Of a stretch of DNA of 64,000 bases, positions 35,606 to 43,021 are shown in pieces. Numbering within the stretch: the stretch's first letter is position 1; each line of letters starts with the position of its first letter. The notes under the pieces are model-generated. The model had not been told where the DNA came from, did no database searches, and saw only the letters and a list, made by a program, of their open reading frames with translations. Source of the stretch: Pseudomonas laurylsulfativorans (lineage in GTDB: Bacteria; Pseudomonadota; Gammaproteobacteria; Pseudomonadales; Pseudomonadaceae); assembly GCF_002906155.1 (NCBI RefSeq), contig NZ_MUJK01000008.1, positions 183,059 through 247,058 on the forward strand, in the 5' to 3' direction. The position numbers were made by a program, and so were the translations under genes.

Positions 35606-36117
35606 ATGGCTATTACTTACACTCCATTCCAAGCAAACGGCTCGCCTTTACTGCCCCCAATCAAATGATGTCGGCGGGACAGTACCTCATGTCTGAAAAT
35701 GGACAATTTCGATTGGTGTTGCAGGCTGACGGAAATTTGGTTATTACCGACAATGGTGCTGTAGTTTGGGTTGCGGATGCCAATCAAATTTATAGCAGGA
35801 CTTTATATCAAAAAAGAATGAATCAACGACTGCAGTTTGTAATCAGCAATAATGGCTTTTTATACGACCCATCTAGAAAGCGTCTATGGATTGCCGAAAG
35901 CACTCATAGCACTGATAAATCGCTTTGGTACAACGCTTGTATGGTCATGCAAGGTGACGGAAATCTAGTCATTTACGATGGACGGACGGGCAGCCTGCGC
36001 TGGGCTCGCTTTGGATTTGTCCCTGGCCGCATTCCAAAGCCAAAGGAAAGGCTGGTCAGAGTGCTTCCGGACGGCAAACAGATATATGAATGGAAATTCT
36101 CATTAGGCCCTCTTTAA
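35606..36117 (+). CDS. Lectin-like bacteriocin of LlpA type, single lectin domain, frameshifted near its start
   Basis: The main open frame gives a monocot-mannose-binding-lectin domain: S-A-G-Q-Y-L-M-S-E-N-G-Q-F, motif L-Q-A-D-G-N-L-V-I-T, a degenerate middle motif, and a perfect M-Q-G-D-G-N-L-V-I-Y (QxDxNxVxY), followed by R-W-A-R-F-G-F and a ~30-residue tail. This resembles LlpA/putidacin L1, which kills related pseudomonads, but that protein has two lectin domains; here the first runs straight into the C-terminal tail. The good ribosome site AAGGA precedes ATG at 35606, whose frame (M-A-I-T-Y-T-P-F-Q-A-N-G) ends at 35668. Adding one C to the C5 run at 35654-35658 joins it to the lectin frame and restores the LlpA-like N-terminus. 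An uninterrupted frame from ATG 35569 exists but lacks a ribosome site; ATG 35665 is a third possibility. There is no signal peptide, as in LlpA. The AT-rich composition suggests transfer. Confidence 0.72.
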
Positions 36118-36139
36118 CAATGATCAACTACTTACCTAT

Positions 36140-36301
36140 TCAAGAGCTTTTTAAAACTGGAGGTGGCTGTAAGCAATCAGGATCATACGGATTTATATCG
36201 CATTTATAAACCAACTCAGGACCGTATCCTTTGGGAAACAGCTGCCCACCCGCACAGCCATAAAGCGTTGTAAATATGAATATTGCTGCTAGTGCTTTCA
36301 T
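36140..36301 (-). CDS. Very small lipoprotein next to the lectin gene
   Basis: The 53-residue product starts at the ATG at 36301 with a strong GGAGGG upstream. It has a lipoprotein signal peptide (A-L-A-A-I-F-I-F-T-T-L-Y-G-C, Cys about residue 16) and a ~37-residue mature part with two more cysteines (Y-K-C-D-I-N-P and P-D-C-L-Q). I recognise no family. It is convergent with the lectin gene, 22 bases apart, and shares its AT-rich composition, so both may have arrived together. Whether it has anything to do with the bacteriocin is unknown. Confidence 0.65.
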   Translation of the reverse strand: MKALAAIFIFTTLYGCAGGQLFPKGYGPELVYKCDINPYDPDCLQPPPVLKSS

Positions 36302-36480
36302 ACGCCCTCCAATTTTTAAGAGCATAAAGTTTCAAGCCAGGGGATATATATAATTTCCTTCTGATTGTTTTGTGGGAAGTGTCTGATATATCGCCGAAAC
36401 GTGTAGGACCGGAATCATGGATTGTGCGATTCCTGGTTATTCCTCAGGTAAAATCGGATATCTCACGTTTGAAGGATAGG

Positions 36481-36517
36481 CAAAAAAAAGCGCGGCCCTT
36501 GAGCCGCGCTTTTTTAC
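36481..36517 (-). terminator. Terminator of the amine oxidase gene
   Basis: Stem AAGCGCGGC / GCCGCGCTT with A and T runs on the two sides, just after the amine oxidase stop codon. A degenerate copy lies at 35323-35359. Confidence 0.9.
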
Positions 36518-36526
36518 GCCTGACCG

Positions 36527-38278
36527 TTACTGCGCCTTGGCATCCGTTGCCGGGGTCGCAGCCGGTTTGGTCGCTGGCTTCTTCGCCGGCTCAGCCTTCT
36601 TGACCGGTGCCTTGGCCGGAGCTTTTTTCGCCTCGGTCTTGGCTGGCGTTTTCGCCGGAGCCTTTTTGGCCGGCTCTGCTTTTACCGGAGTCGCAGGCTT
36701 CGGTGCTTCGACCGGAGCCGGTGCAACGGCCGGGGCAGGTGCTGGCACAGGAGCAGGTGCTACTGGCTCAGGTGCCTTGACCGGCTCTGGCTTCTTCTCG
36801 TCATCCGAGCCGCCGAACAGGTTGCTGAAGAAGTTGCCTTTCTTCGCCGCCATCGCACCAGCGCCCGCCGCCGCGGCGGCCGCGCCCACTTTCGCCGGTT
36901 CGAACGACTTGCCCGCCGCCAGGTCTTCAACCTGGCTGGCCGCTCGCTGACCGGTGCGCAGCGCGCCTTCCAGGGTGCCAGGGTACAGGGTGTCGGTGTG
37001 CTCGCCAGCGAAGGCTACGCGCTGAATCGGGCGTTCCCACACGCGCCAGAACTTGCTGATCTGGCCCGGACCAAAGGCCAGGTAAGCGCCGCCCATCGAC
37101 GGGTCGGTGCTGTAGCGACGGATTTCATAGCCAGTGAACGAACCGCGAGCCTGTGGATAGAACGCGTGCAGGCGGATCAACACCTGATCGACCATCTGCT
37201 TGTCGCCGAACGCCTGCATCACCCGCGCATTGTCGCCGGACAGGTTGATCACCACGTTGGCACCGCCCTTCAGGGCAGGCTCGACCCACAACATGCCCAG
37301 GCCGGCGTTGCTGTAGATCTCACCGGACATGCGCGCCTTGCTTTCCCACACCGGCGTCTTGAACTTGAGCATGATCTGGTCGCGCCAACCGTAGTTGGTG
37401 CCCTTGATCGCCGCCAGGTGCTGGGCGTCCAGCGCCGGGGTCATCTGGATCTTGTTCAGGGCGCGCAGTGGCACGGCCAGCACGACGTAGTCAGCCTGAT
37501 AACCGACGCTGTCGACTTTGACGGTCACACCGTCCTTGTCCTGAATGATCGCCGAGACCGGGGAGCTGGTCTTGATGATTTTCAGCTGCTTGACGAAGGC
37601 CTGGGCCAGCACCGGGCTGCCACCGACGAGGCGCGAGGCACGCAAGTCACGATCGGAAACACCACGGTAGACGCGGCTTTGCTGCGCGAAGTACAGCAGC
37701 GACAAGCGCGAAGGTTCGTCGTAGCGGGTACGGATCTGCTGGTTGATCAACTGGCGCGCGGTGGCCGGTAGGTTCTGCTTGTCGAGCCAGCTCGACACGT
37801 TGATCTGATCCAGCGCGTGCAGCGTGTTGTTGGCGGCCGGGTTCTGCGGATCGTCGATTGAGCGCGCCAGGTCATCCACAGTCTTGTCGAAGCGCTTGAG
37901 CGCTTCGGCGGTGGCCGGCTGTTTGGTCGCCAGGTCGGCGGCGGAGAAATACTCGCCATCGATCAGGTAGCTTGGGGTCCGCACGAACTCAGGGGCCGGC
38001 GTGGTGCTCAGCTTGAAGTTCGATACGTACTTGTTCAGTACCGGTTGGGCCTTGTCGTTGCCGATCCACTCGCTGGTGGCCATGCCGGAACGGCCGCCCA
38101 GGCTCGACTTGGCTTCCAGCAGAGTGACCTGCCAGCCCTTGTTCTGCAGCTCGTACGCAGCAGTCAGGCCCGACAGGCCGCCGCCGATCACGATCGCGGT
38201 TTTATCCTTGGCCAGCGCAGACACGCTGAACAGCCCCAACATCACCAGCGCACAGGCGCGCAGCCAACCGACAGACAT
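36527..38278 (-). CDS. Exported flavin amine oxidase with Ala/Pro/Lys-rich tail
   Basis: The 583-residue product starts with a signal-peptide-like segment (A-C-A-L-V-M-L-G-L-F-S-V-S-A-L-A) and then the FAD-binding V-I-G-G-G-L-S-G-L-T-A-A-Y-E-L (about residues 30-44). The monoamine-oxidase/protoporphyrinogen-oxidase-like fold continues to about residue 450, ending in V-A-F-A-G-E-H-T-D-T. The last ~115 residues are low-complexity A-P-V and A-K-K-A-P-A-K repeats, similar to histone H1-like tails. The enzyme probably oxidises an amine using FAD; the substrate is unknown. The P. aeruginosa homologue holds the same place beside bioA. Its 3' end has a decayed second copy about 1.1 kb away. Confidence 0.87.
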   Translation of the reverse strand: MSVGWLRACALVMLGLFSVSALAKDKTAIVIGGGLSGLTAAYELQNKGWQVTLLEAKSSLGGRSGMATSEWIGNDKAQPVLNKYVSNFKLSTTPAPEFVRTPSYLIDGEYFSAADLATKQPATAEALKRFDKTVDDLARSIDDPQNPAANNTLHALDQINVSSWLDKQNLPATARQLINQQIRTRYDEPSRLSLLYFAQQSRVYRGVSDRDLRASRLVGGSPVLAQAFVKQLKIIKTSSPVSAIIQDKDGVTVKVDSVGYQADYVVLAVPLRALNKIQMTPALDAQHLAAIKGTNYGWRDQIMLKFKTPVWESKARMSGEIYSNAGLGMLWVEPALKGGANVVINLSGDNARVMQAFGDKQMVDQVLIRLHAFYPQARGSFTGYEIRRYSTDPSMGGAYLAFGPGQISKFWRVWERPIQRVAFAGEHTDTLYPGTLEGALRTGQRAASQVEDLAAGKSFEPAKVGAAAAAAGAGAMAAKKGNFFSNLFGGSDDEKKPEPVKAPEPVAPAPVPAPAPAVAPAPVEAPKPATPVKAEPAKKAPAKTPAKTEAKKAPAKAPVKKAEPAKKPATKPAATPATDAKAQ

Positions 38279-38501
38279 TCAGCGAACTCCGGAATTACAC
38301 GAGGAAAACAGCAGTATTTGCGAGCCAGACGGCTCAAGAACCGCGAAGGATACGTCAGCCTTCAAACACCCGCCAGCAACGTCTATCGGCCTGAACAAAG
38401 TAGCTCATTCGACACAATGGGTTGTCCCCGTGGCACGCATTGCATAGGCTTGCGCGATTGTTTGTCCGCGCAGGTAACGGACCGCCTCCAGGAGAGTGAA
38501 A

Positions 38502-39908
38502 ATGGGCCTGAATAATCAGTGGATGCAACGCGATCTCGCCGTGCTCTGGCATCCCTGCACCCAGATGAAAGATCACGAGCAACTACCGCTGATCCCGATC
38601 AAGCGCGGGGAAGGTGTGTGGCTGGAAGACTTCGAAGGCAAACGCTACCTCGATGCGGTCAGCTCCTGGTGGGTGAACGTGTTCGGGCACGCCAACCCAC
38701 GGATCAACCAGCGCATCAAGGACCAGGTCGACCAGCTCGAACACGTGATCCTTGCCGGCTTCAGTCATCAACCGGTGATCGAACTGTCCGAGCGCCTGGT
38801 GAAGATGACGCCGGAAGGCCTGACCCGGTGTTTCTACGCCGATAACGGCTCGTCCTGCATCGAAGTCGCGCTGAAAATGAGCTTTCACTACTGGCTCAAT
38901 CGCGGTCAGCCAAACAAGAAGCGCTTCGTCACCCTGACCAACAGCTACCACGGCGAAACCATGGCGGCGATGTCGGTGGGCGACGTGCCGCTGTTCACCG
39001 AGACCTACAAAGCGCTGCTGATGGACACCATCAAAGTGCCGAGCCCGGATTGCTACCTGCGCCCCGAAGGCATGAGCTGGGAAGAGCATTCGCGCAATAT
39101 GTTCGCCGCCATGGAGCAGACCCTGGCCGAAAACCACGACACGGTCGCGGCGGTGATCGTCGAGCCGCTGATCCAGGGCGCCGGCGGCATGCGCATGTAC
39201 CACCCGGTGTACCTCAAGCTGTTGCGTGAAGCCTGCGACCGCTATGGCGTGCACCTGATCCACGACGAAATCGCCGTCGGCTTCGGTCGCACCGGAACGA
39301 TGTTCGCCTGCGAACAGGCCGGTATCCGTCCAGACTTCCTGTGCCTGTCCAAAGCATTGACCGGCGGCTATCTGCCGCTGGCGGCGTGCATGACTACAGA
39401 CGAGGTCTACAGCGCCTTCTACGACGACTACCCGACCCTGCGCGCCTTCCTGCACTCCCACAGCTACACCGGCAACCCGCTGGCGTGCGCGGCGGCATTG
39501 GCGACCCTGGACATCTTCGAAGAAGACAATGTCATCGAGAACAACAAGGCCCTGTCGCAGCGCATGGCTTCGTCCACTGCGCATCTGGTCGATCACCCGA
39601 ATGTTTCGCAAGTGCGCCAGACCGGCATGGTGCTGGCCATCGAGATGGTCAAGGACAAGGCCAGCAAGGAAGCTTACCCGTGGCAGGAACGTCGCGGTCT
39701 GAAGGTGTTCCAGCACGCCCTGGAGCGCGGTGCTTTACTGCGGCCACTGGGTAGCGTGGTGTATTTCCTGCCGCCGTACGTGATCACCCCGGAGCAGATC
39801 GACTTCCTCGCCGAAGTGGCCAGCGAAGGGATCGACATTGCGACCCGTGACAGTGTCAGCGTGGCGGTACCAAAGGACTTCCATCCAGGGTTCCGTGATC
39901 CGGGCTGA
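38502..39908 (+). CDS. bioA: Adenosylmethionine-8-amino-7-oxononanoate aminotransferase
   Basis: The 468-residue pyridoxal phosphate enzyme transfers the amino group of S-adenosylmethionine to 8-amino-7-oxononanoate to form 7,8-diaminononanoate in biotin synthesis. The N-terminal W-H-P-C-T-Q-M-K-D-H, the V-S-S-W-W-V-N segment and the cofactor Lys in L-S-K-A-L-T-G-G-Y-L-P-L (about residue 281) are typical of BioA. The ATG at 38502 follows AGGAGA; the GTG two codons earlier overlaps it. It lies away from the other bio genes, beside rsmE, as in P. aeruginosa. Confidence 0.96.
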   Translation: MGLNNQWMQRDLAVLWHPCTQMKDHEQLPLIPIKRGEGVWLEDFEGKRYLDAVSSWWVNVFGHANPRINQRIKDQVDQLEHVILAGFSHQPVIELSERLVKMTPEGLTRCFYADNGSSCIEVALKMSFHYWLNRGQPNKKRFVTLTNSYHGETMAAMSVGDVPLFTETYKALLMDTIKVPSPDCYLRPEGMSWEEHSRNMFAAMEQTLAENHDTVAAVIVEPLIQGAGGMRMYHPVYLKLLREACDRYGVHLIHDEIAVGFGRTGTMFACEQAGIRPDFLCLSKALTGGYLPLAACMTTDEVYSAFYDDYPTLRAFLHSHSYTGNPLACAAALATLDIFEEDNVIENNKALSQRMASSTAHLVDHPNVSQVRQTGMVLAIEMVKDKASKEAYPWQERRGLKVFQHALERGALLRPLGSVVYFLPPYVITPEQIDFLAEVASEGIDIATRDSVSVAVPKDFHPGFRDPG

Positions 39909-39922
39909 CAGTCACTGATTAC

Positions 39923-40058
39923 CCTGTGGCGAGGGGGCTTGCCCCCGTTCGGCTGCGAAGCAGTCGTAAAACGGCCAATGCGTTTTAACTGATGCAACCC
40001 AATGGCCGAATTAGGGGCCGCTTCGCGCCCCAACGGGGGCAAGCCCCCTCGCCACAGA
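39923..40058. repeat. Inverted pair of the GTGGCGAGGGGGCTT repeat class
   Basis: CTGTGGCGAGGGGGCTTGCC and GGGGGCAAGCCCCCTCGCC face each other between bioA and rsmE; same class as 8324-8457. Confidence 0.85.
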
Positions 40059-40107
40059 GGCCCGTCAGCCACAAATGCGACTCCGATCCAATTTTTAGAG
40101 ATTCATC

Positions 40108-40827
40108 ATGAGACTGTCCCGCTTCTTCATCGACGCCCCCCTGAGCACCGGCGAGCACGAGTTGCCCGAAGCCCAGGCCCATTACATCAGCCGTGTGCTG
40201 CGCATGGCCGAGGGTGATGCGTTGCAACTGTTCGACGGCTCGGGCCAAGAGTTTCGCGCCAGGCTGGTCGACGTCGGCAAAAAACGCGTGGTGGTGCAGA
40301 TCGATGAAAGCTTCGCCGGGCAGGTCGAATCGCCGCTGCAAATCCATCTCGGCCAGGGCCTGTCCCGGGGCGAGCGCATGGACTGGGCGATTCAGAAAGC
40401 CACGGAACTTGGCGTCACTGAAATCACACCGATCTTCACCGAACGCTGCGAAGTCCGGCTCAAGGACGAACGCGCCGACAAACGCCTGCTGCACTGGCGT
40501 CAGGTGGCAATCAGCGCTTGCGAACAGTGCGGGCGCTCGCGAGTGCCGGTGATTCATCCGCCACTGTTGTTGGCTGACTGGCTGAAGCAGACGCAGGCTG
40601 AGTTGAAGCTGGTACTGCATCCGGTGGCCGAGCCCTTGGTGAGCCACGCCAAACCCTCAAGTCTGGCATTCCTGATCGGTCCGGAGGGCGGTTTGTCCGA
40701 TGCCGAAGTCGATCAGGCCAAGGCCAGCGGCTTCCATGCCGCCCGCCTCGGCCCTCGGGTGTTGCGCACCGAGACCGCGCCGGTTGTGGCGTTGGCGGTG
40801 GCCCAGCAGCTTTGGGGTGACTTCTAG
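40108..40827 (+). CDS. rsmE: 16S rRNA (uracil-1498-N3)-methyltransferase
   Basis: The 239-residue protein has an N-terminal PUA-like part and a C-terminal SPOUT knot with L-I-G-P-E-G-G-L-S (about residues 190-198) and L-G-P-R-V-L-R-T-E-T-A (about 213-223), the RsmE signatures. It methylates U1498 of 16S rRNA using S-adenosylmethionine. It is preceded by bioA and a repeat pair and followed by the disrupted REP site with the IS3 element. Confidence 0.96.
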   Translation: MRLSRFFIDAPLSTGEHELPEAQAHYISRVLRMAEGDALQLFDGSGQEFRARLVDVGKKRVVVQIDESFAGQVESPLQIHLGQGLSRGERMDWAIQKATELGVTEITPIFTERCEVRLKDERADKRLLHWRQVAISACEQCGRSRVPVIHPPLLLADWLKQTQAELKLVLHPVAEPLVSHAKPSSLAFLIGPEGGLSDAEVDQAKASGFHAARLGPRVLRTETAPVVALAVAQQLWGDF

Positions 40828-40828
40828 G

Positions 40829-40911
40829 ACGCTATCGCTGACAAGCCAGCTCCTACAGGTATCGGGTTGCCGCCAACACCGTGACCGACATCAATCCTGT
40901 AGGAGCCGGCT
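40829..40911. repeat. REP pair whose second copy is split by the IS3 element
   Basis: The first REP is intact (40829-40860). The second, TGTAGGAGCCGGCT, stops at 40911, where the insertion element begins; its remainder GCTTGCCGGCGAT resumes at 42154. Confidence 0.88.
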
Positions 40912-40949
40912 TGAACTGGTCAAGTAATCCCGGACACCGATTACGGTGT

Positions 40950-41786
40950 TTATGCCGCTTTTTGCTCCATAGCTATTGGCGACAGGTAGTTGTTATAGCT
41001 GTGGAGCCTGGTGCGGTTGTAGTACATGAAGAAGCGCACCATGTCGGTTTTTGCTTCCTCGACCATGCTGTAGCCGCTGCGGGGAACCCATTCTGATTTC
41101 AGTGTGCCGAAAAAACGCTCTGTTGGAGCGTTGTCCCAGCACTGTCCGCGATGACTCATGCTTTGCAAAATGCCGTGGCGGGCCAGTTCTTCTTGAAACT
41201 TGCGGCTGGTGTACTGACAGCCCTGATCCGAGTGGAACATCAGCCCCGGCGGGCAGGTTCGTACCTCTGTCGCCATGCGTAGCGCCTTGCTGACCAAGTT
41301 GGCGTCATTGACTAGAGAGAATGCCCAGCCAATGACTCGACGAGCAAACAGGTCAATTACGATGGCCAGGTGAACCCAGCGCTTGCCCACCATCAAACTG
41401 GTAACGTCGCCACACCAGACCTGATCAACAGCAGTCGGTTTGAAGTTGCGTTTGAGTCGATTAGGCGCAACAAATGCTTCAACCCCCTTGGACCTGAATG
41501 GATGCGGCTGGCGTTGTTTACTGACAATGTTTGCCTCCCTCATCAGCGCTCTGACAAGACTCCTTCCGACCGCTATGTTTTGCGAATTCAGGCCCTTGCT
41601 GATCATCCTGGAGCCCATGGCTTCACGGCTTTCGCTGTGAAGCTCAACCACTTTCAGCTTGAGCTCCTCGCGTCTGACCTGCGGCTTGGCGAGCCGCTGA
41701 AGCCACTCATAAAAGCTGCTGCGCTTCACATCGAAAACACGACACAGCAAGGCGGTCGGGAATGACTCTCTAAGCTCCGCAATCAT
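40950..41786 (-). CDS. IS3-family transposase OrfB (DDE integrase)
   Basis: From the ATG at 41786 the frame gives 278 residues with an HTH_21-like segment followed by an rve integrase core. The DDE residues are in W-C-G-D-V-T-S, H-S-D-Q-G-C-Q-Y and N-A-P-T-E-R-F-F. The frame remains open upstream into orfA, as needed for a fused OrfAB made by -1 frameshifting at the A6G run (41825-41831). The ATG also overlaps the orfA stop as ATGA, which would allow coupled translation. Confidence 0.92.
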   Translation of the reverse strand: MIAELRESFPTALLCRVFDVKRSSFYEWLQRLAKPQVRREELKLKVVELHSESREAMGSRMISKGLNSQNIAVGRSLVRALMREANIVSKQRQPHPFRSKGVEAFVAPNRLKRNFKPTAVDQVWCGDVTSLMVGKRWVHLAIVIDLFARRVIGWAFSLVNDANLVSKALRMATEVRTCPPGLMFHSDQGCQYTSRKFQEELARHGILQSMSHRGQCWDNAPTERFFGTLKSEWVPRSGYSMVEEAKTDMVRFFMYYNRTRLHSYNNYLSPIAMEQKAA

Positions 41787-42088
41787 CGAAAACGATCGGG
41801 ATCCGACATCAAGAGAGCGGTAGCCTTTTTTAAGATCTCGGCTTCCATCTCCATGCGCTTGATCTTGGCTTTTAACTCCTGGATCTGGCGCTGATCCTCG
41901 GTAATCGCCTTGGTGCCTTTGACTGGCTGTCCCTCGCGTTCCTTGCGAACCTGATCGACCCAGCGCCGTAAAGCGGTGGGCCCAATATCCAGCGATGCAC
42001 AAACATCTGGAACCGGACAGTTATCATCAAGCACCATGCTGGCAGCCTGAAGCTTGAACTCGCGGGTGTAGACCTTTCTTTCGTTCAT
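41783..42088 (-). CDS. IS3-family transposase OrfA (helix-turn-helix)
   Basis: The 101-residue protein has an N-terminal helix-turn-helix (Y-T-R-E-F-K-L-Q-A-A-S-M-V and V-C-A-S-L-D-I-G-P-T-A-L-R-R-W-V) and a leucine-zipper-like helix towards the C-terminus. It binds the element ends. The slippery AAAAAAG near its end would shift ribosomes into orfB. Confidence 0.92.
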   Translation of the reverse strand: MNERKVYTREFKLQAASMVLDDNCPVPDVCASLDIGPTALRRWVDQVRKEREGQPVKGTKAITEDQRQIQELKAKIKRMEMEAEILKKATALLMSDPDRFR

Positions 42089-42180
42089 GGAACCTCCAAG
42101 TTGGCGAAATCATATCGCCCTTAAGAGGTGTCCGGAATAATTAGGCCAGTTCAGCTTGCCGGCGATAGGCGTTACACGGT

Positions 42181-42798
42181 CTAGAGGACATAAAAGAATA
42201 TCGCCACAAAGTGCAGCAAACTCCCCGCGATCACGAACAAATGCCAGATCCCATGGGCATGCCGCAGCCGGTCGTCCAGGGCAAAAAAGATAATCCCCAC
42301 GGTGTACAACACACCGCCCGAGGCCAGCCACGCAAACCCGGCGCCGCCCAATGCCGCGAGTAACGGCTTGACCGCCACCAGCACAATCCAGCCCATCACC
42401 GCGTAAATCACGATCGACAGAATCCGCGCTTCCGAACGCGGCTTGATCTCCTGCAGGATGCCAATCAGCGCCAGCCCCCAGACGATCCCGAATAACGTCC
42501 AGCCCCACGGCCCACGCAGGGTCACCAGGCAGAATGGCGTGTAGCTGCCGGCGATCAACAGATAGATCGAAAAGTGATCGACCTTCTGCATGATCGCTTT
42601 CTTGCGCCCGCGCACGCTGTGGTACACGGTCGATGCGCTGTAAAGCACCAGCAAGGTAAAGGCGTAGATCGCCATGCTGACGATCTTCCACGGGCTGCCG
42701 TCGAGACTGGCCAGCACAATCAGCCACACCCCGCCGACAAACGCCGCCACGGCCCCGACCAGATGCGTCCAGGCGTTCAGTCTTTCCCCGTGATACAT
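42181..42798 (-). CDS. Hemolysin III (TrhA/PAQR) family membrane protein
   Basis: The 205-residue protein has seven hydrophobic segments and the PAQR/HlyIII marks: E-R-L-N-A-W-T-H-L-V-G-A near the N-terminus, S-T-V-Y-H-S in the second segment, and a late H-L-F-V-I-A-G-S-L-L-H-F. Bacterial members affect membrane homeostasis; haemolysis is not a general property. It was separated from rsmE by the IS3 element. Confidence 0.9.
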   Translation of the reverse strand: MYHGERLNAWTHLVGAVAAFVGGVWLIVLASLDGSPWKIVSMAIYAFTLLVLYSASTVYHSVRGRKKAIMQKVDHFSIYLLIAGSYTPFCLVTLRGPWGWTLFGIVWGLALIGILQEIKPRSEARILSIVIYAVMGWIVLVAVKPLLAALGGAGFAWLASGGVLYTVGIIFFALDDRLRHAHGIWHLFVIAGSLLHFVAIFFYVL

Positions 42799-42882
42799 GC
42801 GTTACTCACCTCGAAATTCATTGCCGCAGAGCGCAAGGCTCGGGCCTGGAGCATAAAAGCGCAATGTTACAGAACCCAAATC

Positions 42883-42969
42883 CCCTGTAGGAGCCGGCTT
42901 GCCGGCGATGGAGCCATGGAATTTTGCGCTGTTTTCAAGCTTGCTATCGCTGGCAAGCCAGCGCTTACA
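42883..42969. repeat. REP inverted pair
   Basis: CTGTAGGAGCCGGCTTGCCG and CGCTGGCAAGCCAGCGC face each other in the divergent gap between the hemolysin III gene and mdcR. Confidence 0.85.
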
Positions 42970-43021
42970 AAGGTCCGTGAATACCGGGCACAATCGACCG
43001 ATACCAAAAAGAGTCCGCCCC

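Larger units (their letters stand above)
40912..42153. mobile_element. IS3-family insertion sequence, 1242 bp
   Basis: Terminal inverted repeats of 27 bases begin TGAACTGG and end CCGGACACC with 22 of 27 positions matching. The flanking GCT at 40909-40911 and 42154-42156 is a 3-bp target duplication, and removing the element restores a normal REP core. It carries the two overlapping transposase frames of the IS3 type. Both ends and both frames look intact, so it may still be active. Confidence 0.93.
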
